Shown here in pieces: positions 1-11,212 of a stretch of 64,000 bases of DNA. Under the pieces are notes generated by a model. That model ran no database searches. It was given only the letters and a program-made list of their open reading frames with translations, and was not told the origin of the DNA. Source of the DNA: Halomonas sp. GT (GTDB taxonomy: Bacteria > Pseudomonadota > Gammaproteobacteria > Pseudomonadales > Halomonadaceae); the NCBI RefSeq assembly GCF_002082565.1, contig NZ_CP020562.1:496001-560000 (forward strand), read 5' to 3'. How positions within the stretch are numbered: the stretch's first letter is position 1; every line of letters starts with the position of its first letter. The position numbers and the translations under genes were made by a program.

Positions 1-930
1 GCTCGTATCAAATCAGGTCTAGGCAAAACGCGCGCCAATCTGACGGACGGTATTGCCGATCTGTTTTTAGGCAAAAAGCAGATTGATGATGAGCTGTTGG
101 AAGATCTTGAGACCCAACTGCTGATGGCGGATGTAGGTATTGAAGCCACTAGCGAGATTATTGAGCGCCTTGAAACGCGTGTTTCGCGCAAAGAACTGAA
201 TAATCCAGAAGCGCTTTATCGCGGGTTGCAAGAGGAGTTGGCGTTGATGCTAGCGCCGGTAGCGACGCCTCTTAGTTTTGAAAAAGAGAGCGAAGGGCCT
301 TTTGTTATACTCGTAGTCGGTGTTAACGGCGTAGGTAAAACGACGACTATCGGCAAGCTAACCCAACGTTTTCAACGTGAGGGTAAAAGCGTCATGCTCG
401 CTGCTGGTGACACCTTCCGCGCAGCGGCGGTTGAACAGCTTAAGGTGTGGGGTGAGCGTAACAACGCGCCGGTAATTGCGCAGCATACTGGTGCTGATAG
501 CGCTTCTGTGATTTACGACGCGGTGGCGGCTGCTAAATCACGTGGCGTGGATGTGCTGATTGCCGACACAGCAGGACGGCTGCACAACAAGAGCCACCTG
601 ATGGAAGAGTTGAAAAAAGTTCATCGGGTCATGCAGAAGCTGGATAGCACCGCTCCTCATGAGGTGATGTTGGTGCTAGATGCGGGGACGGGGCAAAACG
701 CCATTTCCCAGGCCAGCACATTTAATGATGCTGTGCCGATCAGTGGTATCACATTGACGAAGCTGGACGGTACCGCCAAAGGCGGAATTATTTTCGCATT
801 GGCGAAGCAGCTAAAAACACCGATTCGCTTTATTGGCGTGGGCGAAGGGCTGGATGATCTCCGCCCCTTTGAGGCAGATGACTTTGTTAACGCGCTGTTT
901 GACCGGCAAGGGGATGATGGCCGCGCATGA
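1..930 (+). CDS. ftsY: Signal recognition particle receptor FtsY (5' partial)
   Basis: GTPase that docks SRP-ribosome complexes at the inner membrane for co-translational insertion. The frame is open from base 1, so the start and the acidic N-terminal region lie outside the window and 309 residues are visible. The NG domain is complete: the Walker A motif GVNGVGKTTT is near fragment residue 105, followed by DTFRAAAVEQL, DTAGR and TKLDGTAKGG, which are the G-motifs of SRP-type GTPases. The stop codon overlaps the ftsE start as ATGA, so ftsY, ftsE and ftsX form one translationally coupled operon, the usual order in gammaproteobacteria. Identification is certain; only the 5' end is missing. Confidence 0.97.
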   Translation, partial: ARIKSGLGKTRANLTDGIADLFLGKKQIDDELLEDLETQLLMADVGIEATSEIIERLETRVSRKELNNPEALYRGLQEELALMLAPVATPLSFEKESEGPFVILVVGVNGVGKTTTIGKLTQRFQREGKSVMLAAGDTFRAAAVEQLKVWGERNNAPVIAQHTGADSASVIYDAVAAAKSRGVDVLIADTAGRLHNKSHLMEELKKVHRVMQKLDSTAPHEVMLVLDAGTGQNAISQASTFNDAVPISGITLTKLDGTAKGGIIFALAKQLKTPIRFIGVGEGLDDLRPFEADDFVNALFDRQGDDGRA

Positions 931-1595
931 TCGCTTTTGAACATGTGGGTAAGCGCTATGGAGGGCGCTTTGAGGCGCTGGCACACCTAAACTTTCGCGT
1001 TGCAAGAGGCGAAATGGTGTTCCTGACGGGGCATTCTGGTGCTGGTAAAAGCTCGTTGCTGCGACTAATTATGCGCCTCGAAAAGCCTAGCCGTGGCCGG
1101 GTAGTGGTGGCTGGGCACGACATTGCGGAGCTCCACGCCAGCCAAGTGCCGTTTTATCGTCGGCAAATTGGTGTGGTGTTTCAAGATCACCAATTGCTGT
1201 TTGATCGCAGCGTGTTCCGTAATGTATCTCTGCCGCTAGAAATCCAGGGGCTTGAGCCACGCGAAGCAGCGCGGCGGGTTCGTGCAGCCTTGGATAAAGT
1301 CGGGCTTTTACACCGCGAAAAAGCGCTGCCAGTAGAGCTTTCCGGCGGTGAGCAGCAGCGAGTAGGAATTGCGCGCGCGGTGGTTAATAAGCCAGCTTTG
1401 CTTCTTGCTGATGAGCCTACCGGTAACCTTGACCCACAGCTTTCTGCCGACATTATGGCGCTGTTCGAAGACTTCAATCGCATTGGCACCACCGTGATGA
1501 TTGCCAGTCACGACTTAGCGCTGATTGCACGACTGCGTCACCGCATTTTGCGTTTGCGGGATGGTCGTCTGGTGGCAGATGAGGGGGCCGTATGA
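927..1595 (+). CDS. ftsE: Cell division ATP-binding protein FtsE
   Basis: ABC-type ATPase that pairs with FtsX at the divisome and controls septal peptidoglycan hydrolases through periplasmic partners (family knowledge). The 222 residues match the family length. Visible motifs are Walker A GHSGAGKSS at residues 35-43, the signature LSGGEQQR near 138 and Walker B LLLADEPTGNLD near 157. The ATG overlaps the ftsY stop and the gene's own stop overlaps the ftsX start, both as ATGA, which implies coupled translation of the trio. Confidence 0.97.
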   Translation: MIAFEHVGKRYGGRFEALAHLNFRVARGEMVFLTGHSGAGKSSLLRLIMRLEKPSRGRVVVAGHDIAELHASQVPFYRRQIGVVFQDHQLLFDRSVFRNVSLPLEIQGLEPREAARRVRAALDKVGLLHREKALPVELSGGEQQRVGIARAVVNKPALLLADEPTGNLDPQLSADIMALFEDFNRIGTTVMIASHDLALIARLRHRILRLRDGRLVADEGAV

Positions 1596-2632
1596 AACGT
1601 GCTGCGACACCCCGTTCTATAGGTGCAGCGCCCAAGGGTAAGCGACAAGCGGCCAGAACCTCCAGTGAGCCACCCGCCGAGCGGCGTGGGGCGCGTTCAC
1701 ATCAAACACGCTTTAGCAGCCGCTTACGCGCCTGGGGACGCCATCACCGTGCAATGGCATTGGATAGCCTTTATCGCCTGGTACGTCATCCTGTGGGTAA
1801 TTTGCTAACCATGCTGGCCATCGCTATTGCGTTAGTTTTGCCTGCGGCACTTTGGTTAACCTTGGATAGCGCCAAGTTGCTAGACGCAGAACTTGATGAG
1901 AGTGCAACCCTCACCGTTTATCTGGAAACGACGGTAGACGCTGCGCAGTCCACTCGCATTGAAGAGGCTGTCATTGCGGACGAGGGCGTCGAAACGACCC
2001 GCCTTATCAGCGCAGAGCAAGGTATGGTTGAGTTTCAGCAGTCCCTTGGTATTGAAGATACCCTGGCAGGGCTTGAAGATAATCCACTGCCAGCCAGTAT
2101 TGTGATTTACCCGCAGAGCGTTGACCCCGCCGCTATGGCACAGTTGGCACAGCGGCTAGAAGCGTTCTCTGGGGTAGACGAAGTGCGCGTAGATTTGGCG
2201 TGGGTAGAGCGTTTACGTCATTTGGCGGATCTTGGGCGACGGGTGGCGCTCGCGCTTGGAGTGCTATTTGGCTGTGGTGTGCTGCTGGTGGTGGGCAACA
2301 CTATTCGTCTTTCGGTTGAGAGCCGGCGGAGAGAAATCGAAGTGGTGATGCTTATTGGCGCGACCCATGCCTTTGTCCGAAGGCCCTTCCTCTATAGTGG
2401 GGCCTGGTACGGCGTAGGAGGCGGTCTGCTGGCGTTGGGCTTGCTGGGGCTTGGCAACCATTGGCTGTCGATGCCTGTCGCAGCCTTGGCGGCCAGCTAT
2501 GGCGCGAGCTTTGTATTGCCGCAGTTAGACGTGACAGGCTCTACAATTCTGCTATCTTGCAGTACACTATTGGGCTGGTTAGGAGCTTGGTTGGCTGTCA
2601 CACGCCATCTCTCTAGCATACGCCCGCGTTGA
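1592..2632 (+). CDS. ftsX: Cell division permease-like protein FtsX
   Basis: Membrane partner of FtsE that passes ATPase state to periplasmic amidase activators. The 346 residues begin with a basic, disordered cytoplasmic tail of about 65 residues rich in Arg, Ala and Pro. A first membrane segment follows near 68-90, then a periplasmic domain near 95-210 and three more segments near 218-240, 268-290 and 317-338. This is the standard four-helix FtsX layout. The start overlaps ftsE by four bases. The long basic N-terminal tail varies between species. Confidence 0.95.
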   Translation: MKRAATPRSIGAAPKGKRQAARTSSEPPAERRGARSHQTRFSSRLRAWGRHHRAMALDSLYRLVRHPVGNLLTMLAIAIALVLPAALWLTLDSAKLLDAELDESATLTVYLETTVDAAQSTRIEEAVIADEGVETTRLISAEQGMVEFQQSLGIEDTLAGLEDNPLPASIVIYPQSVDPAAMAQLAQRLEAFSGVDEVRVDLAWVERLRHLADLGRRVALALGVLFGCGVLLVVGNTIRLSVESRRREIEVVMLIGATHAFVRRPFLYSGAWYGVGGGLLALGLLGLGNHWLSMPVAALAASYGASFVLPQLDVTGSTILLSCSTLLGWLGAWLAVTRHLSSIRPR

Positions 2633-2655
2633 TTATGTTTGTTATGCGGTCAGTA

Positions 2656-2678
2656 GCGGGAATTTCCACCCCGTTTTG
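2656..2678 (+). terminator. Weak terminator-like hairpin after ftsX
   Basis: A 5-bp stem GCGGG/CCCGT (one G-U pair) is followed by TTTTGTG. It sits 24 bases after the ftsX stop and ahead of rpoH, where partial termination would be expected. The stem is short, so this is only a candidate. Confidence 0.3.
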
Positions 2679-2785
2679 TGTCTTATGCAGTGAATGCATC
2701 GGTCATTTGAACCTTATGCTTAGGCTAAGGTCTTAGAGTTAACGGAACACCAACCACGATAGGTTTTAAGGGAGACCACCTGCAC

Positions 2786-3652
2786 ATGAGCACTAGTCTT
2801 CTACCGGTGGGTCAGCTTTCTCCAGGTCACGATCTGGGCGGCTATATTCAAGCGGTTAACGGCATCCCCGTACTAAGCGTCGATGAAGAGCGTGAGCTTG
2901 CATTCCGCCTTCATGATGAAGGCGATTTGGAAGCAGCTCGGCGTTTGGTGCTGTCGCACCTGCGTTTTGTTGTACATATTGCTCGTAGTTACTCGGGATA
3001 CGGCTTGCCTCAGGCTGACCTGATTCAAGAAGGTAATGTCGGCTTAATGAAAGCCGTTAAGCGTTTCGATCCCAATCAGGGCGTTCGCTTGGTATCGTTT
3101 GCCGTGCACTGGATCAAAGCAGAAATTCACGAGTTTGTGCTGCGCAACTGGCGCATTGTTAAAATTGCCACCACGAAAGCTCAGCGCAAGCTGTTTTTTA
3201 ACCTGCGTAGCGCTAAAAAGCGCCTAGCTTGGCTAAACAACGATGAAGTTAACGCGATTGCGGAAGACCTCAATGTAAAGCCAGAAGTAGTGCGCGATAT
3301 GGAAGGACGCCTGTCGGCTTACGATGCGGGCTTTGATGCCTCTCCTAGCGATGACGAAGAGAGCACCTATCAAGCACCAGCGTATTTTTTAGATGACGCC
3401 TCAGCCGATCCGGCAACGCTGTTAGAAGACAGCAACTTTGAAGAAGATTCAACGCGCCGCTTGCAGTTAGCCTTGAAAGGGCTAGATGAGCGTTCGCGAG
3501 ACATCTTACAACGTCGCTGGCTCACCGATAATAAAGCGACACTGCATGATCTGGCCGATGTTTATGGCGTCAGTGCTGAGCGGATTCGTCAGCTCGAAAA
3601 AAATGCGATGAAAAAATTGCGCCAGAAAATGGGCGATGCTATCGCTGCTTAA
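2786..3652 (+). CDS. rpoH: RNA polymerase sigma factor RpoH (sigma-32)
   Basis: Alternative sigma factor that directs transcription of heat-shock genes. At 288 residues it matches the family. Region 2 shows [14 protein letters not shown] and [19 protein letters not shown]. The RpoH-specific box QRKLFFNLR is near residue 133. Region 4.2 ends with a helix-turn-helix ([18 protein letters not shown]). The start has a good ribosome binding site, AAGGGAG, about 10 bases upstream. The 153-base leader leaves room for its own promoter and an RNA thermometer, as in E. coli, but I did not establish either. It follows ftsYEX, a conserved neighbourhood. Confidence 0.97.
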   Translation: MSTSLLPVGQLSPGHDLGGYIQAVNGIPVLSVDEERELAFRLHDEGDLEAARRLVLSHLRFVVHIARSYSGYGLPQADLIQEGNVGLMKAVKRFDPNQGVRLVSFAVHWIKAEIHEFVLRNWRIVKIATTKAQRKLFFNLRSAKKRLAWLNNDEVNAIAEDLNVKPEVVRDMEGRLSAYDAGFDASPSDDEESTYQAPAYFLDDASADPATLLEDSNFEEDSTRRLQLALKGLDERSRDILQRRWLTDNKATLHDLADVYGVSAERIRQLEKNAMKKLRQKMGDAIAA

Positions 3653-3685
3653 TTAACGAGTCATAGCTGGCAAGCACGTTAGATA

Positions 3686-3720
3686 AACGCCCCGAAGGCA
3701 CTGCCTTCGGGGCGTTTTTA
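3686..3720. terminator. Bidirectional terminator between rpoH and slmA
   Basis: Near-perfect inverted repeat with arms AACGCCCCGAAGGCA and TGCCTTCGGGGCGTT around a single central base, followed by TTTTTA on the plus strand and a shorter T run on the minus strand. It separates convergent rpoH and slmA and can end both transcripts. Confidence 0.9.
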
Positions 3721-3754
3721 TTGAGTGGCTGATCGCTTGATATGTCAACGCTTG

Positions 3755-4363
3755 CTAAGCCGGTTGTACGGTTTCTCGTAACAGTTGGCTAGATAGTAGC
3801 GCCCACTGGTCTTCCCAGTACTCTGTTGGCAAGCGTTTGAAATCACTGCGCACATACTGAGAGATACGCCCTTCAGCCTGGGCGATCAGCAGGTTGGCTG
3901 CTGCTGAAGCCGAAATGCTTGTGCGTAGCCCTTCGCGCAGCTCGGCTTCCCGCAGTATCTGTTTTAACTGGGTTTCCAAGCGTTCAAACAGTTGGTGAAC
4001 GCGCTGGCGAAGTCGGGCCGTTTCGCCAGTCAGTACATCGCCTCCCAGTACCCTGGCAAGTCCAGGATTTTTTTCGGCAAAGCCGAGAAGTAAGGCCAGA
4101 ATAGTGCCGCATCGAGACGCCGCATCGGGGATGTCTTCTAGGATGCGCGTGATACGCGCAAAGATGCTTTCTTCAATAAAGTCGATCAGACCTTCAAACA
4201 TGCGCGCTTTGCTGGGGAAATGTCGATACAGCGCTGCTTCCGAGACGCCAACTTGGCGGGCAAGCGCAGCGGTTGTAATGCGCTTGCCGCTATCCTCTTC
4301 CAGCATAACGGCTAACGCTTGCAGGATTTGCTCGCGGCGGCGAGGTTTTTGTTCGTCACTCAT
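3755..4363 (-). CDS. slmA: Nucleoid occlusion factor SlmA (TetR family)
   Basis: DNA-bound inhibitor of FtsZ assembly that keeps division septa off the nucleoid. The 202 residues begin with [15 protein letters not shown]. The helix-turn-helix [19 protein letters not shown] near residues 33-51 is nearly identical to E. coli SlmA, and the C-terminal ligand and FtsZ-binding domain follows ([19 protein letters not shown]). It lies 21 bases downstream of argB on the same strand, so the two are probably co-transcribed. In Pseudomonas pyrE often occupies this slot. Confidence 0.94.
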   Translation of the reverse strand: MSDEQKPRRREQILQALAVMLEEDSGKRITTAALARQVGVSEAALYRHFPSKARMFEGLIDFIEESIFARITRILEDIPDAASRCGTILALLLGFAEKNPGLARVLGGDVLTGETARLRQRVHQLFERLETQLKQILREAELREGLRTSISASAAANLLIAQAEGRISQYVRSDFKRLPTEYWEDQWALLSSQLLRETVQPA

Positions 4364-4384
4364 GACGTTAGCCCTCCGTCGCGG

Positions 4385-5413
<1,029 letters not shown>

Positions 5414-5451
5414 TCACTTTTCTTCTGTTTACCCTGTCGTGTCTTTTCACG

Positions 5452-6834
5452 TTATTGAGGTTCGGGGATCGTCAGTGCCGGTGAAATCTCCGCCAGCGCC
5501 TTGGCAAACTGCGCTTTTATTCGGCTAAGTGCCGCAGCATCGCTACCCTCAAAGCGCAGTACTAGTGCAGGTGTGGTGTTGGAGGCTCGGCACAGTCCCC
5601 AGCCATCGGCATAGTCCACGCGAATGCCATCAATCGTGGTTTTGATACCTTCGCCGAAGTCGCCCTCTCTAGCAAGCTTCTTGATAAGCGCAAATTTTTC
5701 TTCATCAGCGACCTCGATATTAATTTCAGGCGTGCTGATATCTTGTGGAAATTGATCAAACAGTTCATCGGCACTGCCGGTGTATCGAGCTAGAATTTCA
5801 AGTAAGCGGGCCGCGGCGTAGAGACCGTCGTCAAAGCCATACCAGCGCTCCTTGAAGAAAATATGCCCGCTCATTTCACCGCCCAGTTCAGCGCCGGTTT
5901 CCCGCATGCGTGCCTTGATTAGTGAATGGCCGGTACGCCACATTTCAGGTTCGCCGCCGGCGTCGCTAATCACTTGCGCCAGGTTACCCGTGCATTTGAT
6001 GTCGAAGATCACCTTGGCACCGGGGGTGCGTGATAGCATATCAGCTGCAAAAACCATCAGTAGATGATCAGGATAAATCATACGGCCACTTGGCGTGACA
6101 ACGCCTAAACGGTCGCCGTCGCCGTCAAAAGCCAAGCCAATATCGGCACCTGTTTCATTAACGCTGTGGATCAAGTCGCGCAGGTTTTCAGGTTTGCCTG
6201 GGTCGGGGTGGTGGTTTGGGAAGTGACCATCAATGTCGGCAAATAATGGGGTGGTTTTTACCCCAAGGCGCTCGATAAGCTGCGGGCCAAGCTCTCCGGC
6301 AACGCCGTTGCCACAATCCACAACCGCGCTTAGTGGACGCTCAATATGGATGTCGCTAATAATTCTTTCAAGATACGCCGTGCGTAGGTCGTGCTGGCGA
6401 ACACTGCCTTGGCCGCTGGTTAGGTCGTTTGCTTGGATTCGCTCATAGAGGGCAGTGATAGCATCACCGGAGAGCGTTTCACCCGCTAAGACGATTTTGA
6501 AGCCGTTGTAGTCAGGTGGGTTGTGACTGCCGGTTAGCATTACCCCAGAACAGCTTTCAGGCAGCGTGTGGGTGGCAAAATAAAGCACAGGCGTTGGCAC
6601 CATGCCGATATTGATAACGTCTCGTCCTGAGGCTGTTAGGCCACGGATTAGCGCTGCTTGCAAGTGGGGCCCGGAAAGTCGTCCATCACGTGCAACAATG
6701 ACCGTTTGCTCGCCTCGAGCGGCGGCTTCAGAACCAACGGCGCGGCCAATGAGTTCGGTGGTGGCCTCGCTCAGCGTATCGCCCACAATGCCGCGAATGT
6801 CGTAAGCACGAAATATCGACGCAGGTACGTTCAT
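5452..6834 (-). CDS. algC: Phosphomannomutase/phosphoglucomutase AlgC
   Basis: Interconverts hexose 6- and 1-phosphates for lipopolysaccharide core, exopolysaccharide and nucleotide sugars. The 460 residues match AlgC length. The phosphoserine loop is MLTGSHNPPDYNG with the active Ser at residue 103. The Mg-binding loop FDGDGDR is near 240, the sugar-binding loop GEMSGHIFF is near 320 and the phosphate loop of the last domain is RASNTTPALVLRFEG. The gap to argB is 167 bases and shows no clear terminator. Confidence 0.95.
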   Translation of the reverse strand: MNVPASIFRAYDIRGIVGDTLSEATTELIGRAVGSEAAARGEQTVIVARDGRLSGPHLQAALIRGLTASGRDVINIGMVPTPVLYFATHTLPESCSGVMLTGSHNPPDYNGFKIVLAGETLSGDAITALYERIQANDLTSGQGSVRQHDLRTAYLERIISDIHIERPLSAVVDCGNGVAGELGPQLIERLGVKTTPLFADIDGHFPNHHPDPGKPENLRDLIHSVNETGADIGLAFDGDGDRLGVVTPSGRMIYPDHLLMVFAADMLSRTPGAKVIFDIKCTGNLAQVISDAGGEPEMWRTGHSLIKARMRETGAELGGEMSGHIFFKERWYGFDDGLYAAARLLEILARYTGSADELFDQFPQDISTPEINIEVADEEKFALIKKLAREGDFGEGIKTTIDGIRVDYADGWGLCRASNTTPALVLRFEGSDAAALSRIKAQFAKALAEISPALTIPEPQ

Positions 6835-6870
6835 TGTCGCTCCTAGATATACGGTAAAACAGCGCTTGGC

Positions 6871-7332
6871 CTATTGGCTGCCTGTGCTGCCAAAACCACC
6901 GCTGCCGCGAGTGGAGTCTTCAAAGGCATTGACAATCGTAAGTTCCGCTTGCACGACGGGGACAACGACATACTGAGCGAGACGCTCAAAGGGCGATAAC
7001 GTAAAGCTGCTTTGACCACGGTTCCACACGGATACCATCAGTTCGCCCTGATAATCAGAGTCGATTAGTCCGACGAGATTACCCAGCACGATACCGTGCT
7101 TATGACCTAGCCCGGAGCGAGGCAAAATCATACCTGCTAAACCAGGATCTTCTATGTAAATGGCAAGGCCTGTTCGCACCAGCTGGCAGTCACCAGGAGC
7201 AAGCACCAGTGGTTCGTCTAGCAGTGCTCGCAAATCCATCCCCGCTGAGCCTGTTGTCGCATAAGAGGGGAGATAGTCGTGCAGGCGTTCATCCAATACT
7301 TTGCACTGCAAGCGTGGGCGAGAACCGCTCAT
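6871..7332 (-). CDS. dut: dUTP diphosphatase Dut
   Basis: Hydrolyses dUTP to dUMP and pyrophosphate, keeping uracil out of DNA and supplying dTMP synthesis. The 153 residues contain the trimeric dUTPase motifs: [33 protein letters not shown], the Phe-Glu-Arg-Leu-Ala-Gln motif and the glycine-rich C-terminal arm [10 protein letters not shown] that closes over the active site. The start overlaps the coaBC stop as ATGA, so translation is coupled. Confidence 0.97.
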   Translation of the reverse strand: MSGSRPRLQCKVLDERLHDYLPSYATTGSAGMDLRALLDEPLVLAPGDCQLVRTGLAIYIEDPGLAGMILPRSGLGHKHGIVLGNLVGLIDSDYQGELMVSVWNRGQSSFTLSPFERLAQYVVVPVVQAELTIVNAFEDSTRGSGGFGSTGSQ

Positions 7333-8621
7333 GATAATTCTCCGGAGGATTGAGAGGGTATTTGAGAAGGCAGAAGTGATAGTGCGTGACGAATAATTAG
7401 CGCGGCTAGCTGGGTTTTAGGCTGAGGTGGGGCTTCCAGTTGATTGGTTCCCGTCGCAGAGCGCCAAAGCAGCAGAGCGGCATTGTTGTCGCTGCCAAAA
7501 CCGAGCCCCTGCTGAGAAACGTCGTTGGCTACGATCATATCTAGCCCTTTGCGGGTTAATTTGTCTTCCGCGTAGCGTGCGACATCCTGAGTCTCGGCGG
7601 CGAAGCCCACCACAAAAGGGCGTTGGTCAGTAGGTAGCGCGGAAACATCGGCAACAATGTCAGGATTCTTGACCAGCGTAAGCGTTAGCGTATCGCTGTC
7701 GTCGGTTTTTTTGATTTTGTGCTCGGCAGCACTGGCAGCGCGGTAGTCAGCGACCGCAGCACAGCCAATAAATAGGCCAGCATGAGGTGCTAGTGCTAAC
7801 GCTTCGTGATGCATTTGTGCGGCGGTTTCCACATCAATCCGCTCAACGCCACTAGGGGTGGGTAGATTAACCGGGCCGCTTATCAGCGTCACCCGTGCTC
7901 CCTGGGCGGCAGCTTCAGCGGCAAGTGCGTAACCCATCTTCCCTGAGCTGTGATTGGATAGATAGCGCACAGGATCCAGCGCCTCGCGGGTAGGGCCCGC
8001 AGTAATAACTACGTGCGGCGCAGAGGTTGGCGCTGGTGACGTTTTAGCAGAAGTAAAATGCTGTGCTAGGAAATCAACAATAATGTCTGGTTCGCTCATT
8101 CGCCCAGGACCGACGTCGCCGCAAGCTTGGTCACCAGCCGCTGGCCCGATCATCTGCCAGCCATCGTTGACTAACTGAATCACGTTGCGTTGGGTTGCAG
8201 GGTGTCGCCACATGGCCTGATTCATGGCCGGTGCAATCAACTTGGGTGCTTCACAGGCTAGGCACAGAGTGGTTAGCAAGTCATCAGCCATGCCATGTAT
8301 CAACCGTGCGATCAAATCAGCCGTTGCTGGGGCAATCAATACGGCATCTGCCCAGCGGGCTAGCTCAATATGACCCATTCCAGCCTCTGCTTCAGGATCA
8401 AGGAGTGAGGTGCGTACCGGCTCCCCTGAAAGTGCCTGAAGCGTTAACGGCGTGATAAACGCTTGAGCACCCTCGGTCATTACCACGCGAACCTCACAGC
8501 CGGCTTGCTTGAGTAACCGAACAATCAGCGCGCTTTTATAAGCCGCGATACCGGCGCTAACGCCAAGCAATAGGCGCTTTCCAGCAAGCGATGTTAACGG
8601 AGATGGCGATAATAAGGCCAT
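7329..8621 (-). CDS. coaBC: Bifunctional CoaBC, phosphopantothenoylcysteine synthetase/decarboxylase
   Basis: Carries out two consecutive coenzyme A steps: ligation of cysteine to 4'-phosphopantothenate and decarboxylation of the product. The N-terminal flavoprotein domain shows [25 protein letters not shown] and the substrate-clamp segment GPGRMSEP. The C-terminal synthetase domain shows [20 protein letters not shown] and an AEHKIKK lysine region. I chose ATG 8621 (430 residues), which best matches family N-termini. The frame stays open to ATG 8663 and another ATG at 8636, and none has a clear ribosome binding site. The gene is divergent from radC. Confidence 0.93.
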   Translation of the reverse strand: MALLSPSPLTSLAGKRLLLGVSAGIAAYKSALIVRLLKQAGCEVRVVMTEGAQAFITPLTLQALSGEPVRTSLLDPEAEAGMGHIELARWADAVLIAPATADLIARLIHGMADDLLTTLCLACEAPKLIAPAMNQAMWRHPATQRNVIQLVNDGWQMIGPAAGDQACGDVGPGRMSEPDIIVDFLAQHFTSAKTSPAPTSAPHVVITAGPTREALDPVRYLSNHSSGKMGYALAAEAAAQGARVTLISGPVNLPTPSGVERIDVETAAQMHHEALALAPHAGLFIGCAAVADYRAASAAEHKIKKTDDSDTLTLTLVKNPDIVADVSALPTDQRPFVVGFAAETQDVARYAEDKLTRKGLDMIVANDVSQQGLGFGSDNNAALLLWRSATGTNQLEAPPQPKTQLAALIIRHALSLLPSQIPSQSSGELS

Positions 8622-8774
8622 GATGGGCAGTCCCATGTAGCGTTTGTTAAAGGTGAGTACCATACCATTTGGCGGGTTATTTTGGCATGCTCAAGCAGCA
8701 GTTGGAAAAGCCAGCTTGGGTGGGCGCAGTAGCAAGCGCGGACGGTGCTATTAGGGGTGGGCAAGGAGGCGGCG

Positions 8775-9449
8775 ATGGGGATTAATCACTGGCCGGAAGG
8801 TGAGCGGCCACGCGAGAAGTTATTGAACATGGGGGTGCAGGCGCTTTCAGACGCTGAGTTACTTGCCATTTTTTTACGAGTAGGCGTTCAGGGGCGCTCT
8901 GCGGTGGATCTGGCACGGGATCTGTTGGCTAGTTTCGGTGGTTTGAGGCAGCTCTTGGAGGCGGATCAGGATCAGTTTTGTGCGGCTCGAGGGCTTGGTA
9001 GTGCGAAATTTGCTCAGCTGCAGGCGACCCTAGAGCTTTCCAGGCGCCATATGGCGAGTCAGCTTGCCCGTGGCAATGCGCTCACATCGCCAGCGCTTGT
9101 ACGTCATTATTTAAGCTCCCAGCTTCGTCATCTGGGTCATGAAGAGTTTGCTGTGCTTTTTTTAGATACACAGCATCGAATTATTCGCTATGAATCCCTG
9201 TTTCGCGGTACCCTAGACAGCGCATCCGTTTACCCCCGCGAAGTAGCCAAGCGTGCGCTTGAATTACATGCTGGTGCTGTCATCCTGGCCCACAACCACC
9301 CATCGGGTGTTGCTGAGCCCAGCGATGCTGATCGACGTATTACTGAACGTCTAAAAGATGCCCTTGCACTCTTCGATGTGCGAGTGCTTGATCATTTCGT
9401 GGTGGGGGACGGTAACGTGGTTTCGTTTGCCGAGCGCGGTTGGCTATAG
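8775..9449 (+). CDS. radC: RadC/JAB-domain DNA repair-associated protein
   Basis: UPF0758 family. Its biochemical role is unsettled despite the name. The 224 residues carry a helix-hairpin-helix region in the N-terminal half ([12 protein letters not shown]) and a JAB/MPN metalloprotease-like motif [15 protein letters not shown] near the end. I set the start at ATG 8775 because AAGGAGG lies 5 bases upstream; the longer frame from GTG 8745 lacks a site. It is divergent from coaBC, as in many gammaproteobacteria, and is followed by rpmB-rpmG. Confidence 0.93.
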   Translation: MGINHWPEGERPREKLLNMGVQALSDAELLAIFLRVGVQGRSAVDLARDLLASFGGLRQLLEADQDQFCAARGLGSAKFAQLQATLELSRRHMASQLARGNALTSPALVRHYLSSQLRHLGHEEFAVLFLDTQHRIIRYESLFRGTLDSASVYPREVAKRALELHAGAVILAHNHPSGVAEPSDADRRITERLKDALALFDVRVLDHFVVGDGNVVSFAERGWL

Positions 9450-9506
9450 CAATTAATGAAAACGGTGCGACGACAAAATTTCGTCGTTTACCTAAGTAAA
9501 TTGTCC

Positions 9507-9530
9507 AAAAGATGCCTTTTTTGGCATTTT
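9507..9530. terminator. Terminator hairpins after radC
   Basis: The stem ATGCC/GGCAT with a T6 loop is flanked by A and T runs and followed by TTTT. A second small hairpin, CGACGA/TCGTCG, lies just upstream at 9468-9486 and is followed by TTT. Together they probably end radC before the rpmB promoter. Confidence 0.6.
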
Positions 9531-9543
9531 GGGGCGTTTTTGC

Positions 9544-9572
9544 TTGCTGGTAGCCGGGTGCTCTGGTATAAA
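9544..9572 (+). promoter_or_regulatory. Sigma-70 promoter of rpmB-rpmG
   Basis: -35 TTGCTG and -10 TATAAA are separated by 17 bases and lie about 130 bases upstream of rpmB, after the radC terminators. The extended context GGTATAAAG recurs at the rpsB promoter (23244-23249). Confidence 0.6.
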
Positions 9573-9699
9573 GTGCCACCTTTAAACTTGGGTTGAATAA
9601 CGGATTTGGGTACAGCTAGGCGGTTAACTGCGTCGACTCCCTCCCTGCTCCGGTTTGCCCGACAGTTTTGAACAACTCGCCAAGCGGTTGGAGGCTCTC

Positions 9700-9936
9700 A
9701 TGTCCAAAGTATGTCAGGTTACCGGCAAGCGTCCGGTAACTGGTAATAACGTTTCTCACTCCCAGCGTAAGACACGTCGTCGTTTCTTGCCGAACCTGCA
9801 CACCCATCGTTTTTGGGTTGAATCTGAAAACCGCTTCGTCAAGCTGCGTGTTTCCTCTAAAGGAATGCGCATCATCGACAAGAAAGGTATCGAAACGGTT
9901 CTGGCTGATATCCGCAAACGCGGCGACGCCATCTAA
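9700..9936 (+). CDS. rpmB: 50S ribosomal protein L28
   Basis: Large-subunit ribosomal protein of 78 residues, starting [12 protein letters not shown] and ending [10 protein letters not shown]. It is basic, with the family signature [14 protein letters not shown] near residues 19-32. The frame is open upstream to 9655, but the L28 start is the ATG at 9700, preceded by GGAGGC. It is followed 25 bases later by rpmG, the usual rpmBG pair. Confidence 0.97.
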   Translation: MSKVCQVTGKRPVTGNNVSHSQRKTRRRFLPNLHTHRFWVESENRFVKLRVSSKGMRIIDKKGIETVLADIRKRGDAI

Positions 9937-9961
9937 GCTAGCATTTTGGGAGAGTTAAACC

Positions 9962-10117
9962 ATGCGCGATAAGATCAAGCTGGTGTCTAGTGCCGGTACA
10001 GGCCACTTCTACACCACTGATAAGAACAAGCGGAATACACCGGATAAGTTCGAATTCAAGAAATACGACCCGGTTGTCCGTAAGCACGTTATCTACAAGG
10101 AAGCTAAGATCAAGTAA
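9962..10117 (+). CDS. rpmG: 50S ribosomal protein L33
   Basis: 51-residue large-subunit protein beginning [19 protein letters not shown] and ending EAKIK. It includes [15 protein letters not shown], typical of proteobacterial L33. The zinc-ribbon cysteines are absent, so this is the zinc-independent form. The site GGGAGAG precedes the ATG. It is co-transcribed with rpmB and ends before a strong terminator. Confidence 0.96.
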   Translation: MRDKIKLVSSAGTGHFYTTDKNKRNTPDKFEFKKYDPVVRKHVIYKEAKIK

Positions 10118-10145
10118 TCGCGATTACAATGATCGGCTTTCACCG

Positions 10146-10189
10146 CAGGCGAGCGCCTGTTGAAAAACCCGGCCCTAAGCCGGGTTTTT
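10146..10189 (+). terminator. Terminator after rpmBG
   Basis: Strong hairpin AAAAACCCGGC/GCCGGGTTTTT at 10163-10189 with a T5 tract, preceded by a smaller stem CAGGCG/CGCCTG at 10146-10159. It ends the rpmBG transcript before mutM. Confidence 0.9.
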
Positions 10190-10303
10190 GCATGCCCGGT
10201 ATTTAGTTGCTTACTTTGTGGGTTGGCGGTACCTGTCCCTACGTTTCGGCACCGCTTAGGCGACAGAGTGGTTGTCACGGTGCTGTCATCATAGACTTTC
10301 ATC

Positions 10304-11131
10304 ATGCCCGAATTGCCTGAAGTTGAAACGACGCGACGCGGCATTGCCCCCTATTTAGAAGGGCAAGAGATCACCGAGGTGCTGGTGCGCCAGACTCGGT
10401 TACGTGTACCAGTGCCCGAGGATCTAGCCGAGCGGCTAGTAGGTGCCCGGGTTGGCGTATTAAAGCGTCGCGCTAAGTACCTACAAATTCCCGTGGCGAC
10501 ACTTGAAGGTGAGGCCACGTTATTGTGGCATCTGGGCATGTCGGGCAGCTTAAGGATTGCAAGCGTCGGCGATTTGCCTAAAAAGCACGACCATGTTGAC
10601 GTGGTGACGGCCAAGGGACATGTGCTGCGCTACCATGACCCACGCCGCTTTGGTTTTGTTGACTGGCAGCAGGGCGATGGCAGCTTGGATAAGCGCCTTG
10701 CGCACCTTGGTCCTGAGCCGTTGGATGACGCGTTTAACGGTCGCTGGCTCTATAACGCATCGCGTAATAAACGCGTTGCGGTAAAGCCTTTTTTAATGGA
10801 TAACCGCGTGGTGGTCGGTGCGGGTAATATTTATGCTGCCGAAGCACTATTTATGGCGGGCATTGACCCTCGACGTGCCGCTGGGAAAATTTCCTTGGCC
10901 CGTTACCAGCAGCTAGCCGCTGCGGTTAAAGAGGTGCTGGCGGCAGCGATTACCCAAGGTGGCACCACGCTGCGGGATTTTGTCAGTGGGCAGGGCGAAC
11001 CAGGTTACTTTGCCCAGCAACTGAATGTATATGGGCGCCATGGACAGCCTTGCCTGCGCTGTGGTGTTGAGCTGCGTCGTATCACTCTAGGCCAGCGGGC
11101 CAGCGTGTTTTGCCCTGGTTGTCAGCGTTAG
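10304..11131 (+). CDS. mutM: Formamidopyrimidine-DNA glycosylase MutM
   Basis: Base-excision repair glycosylase/AP lyase that removes 8-oxoguanine and ring-opened purines. The 275 residues start [14 protein letters not shown]; Pro2 is the Schiff-base nucleophile and Glu3 the acid. The helix-two-turn-helix region is near [14 protein letters not shown], and the C-terminal zinc finger [10 protein letters not shown]...CPGCQR has four Cys. No residue of the catalytic set is missing. It appears to be a single-gene unit after the rpmBG terminator. Confidence 0.97.
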   Translation: MPELPEVETTRRGIAPYLEGQEITEVLVRQTRLRVPVPEDLAERLVGARVGVLKRRAKYLQIPVATLEGEATLLWHLGMSGSLRIASVGDLPKKHDHVDVVTAKGHVLRYHDPRRFGFVDWQQGDGSLDKRLAHLGPEPLDDAFNGRWLYNASRNKRVAVKPFLMDNRVVVGAGNIYAAEALFMAGIDPRRAAGKISLARYQQLAAAVKEVLAAAITQGGTTLRDFVSGQGEPGYFAQQLNVYGRHGQPCLRCGVELRRITLGQRASVFCPGCQR

Positions 11132-11212
11132 CGGCCGCTCTTTGATATTAACTGTTTTGCCTATGCTTCCAGAGTCTATGGACTTTGTAAGATTGCTCTT
11201 TTGGAGATTGTT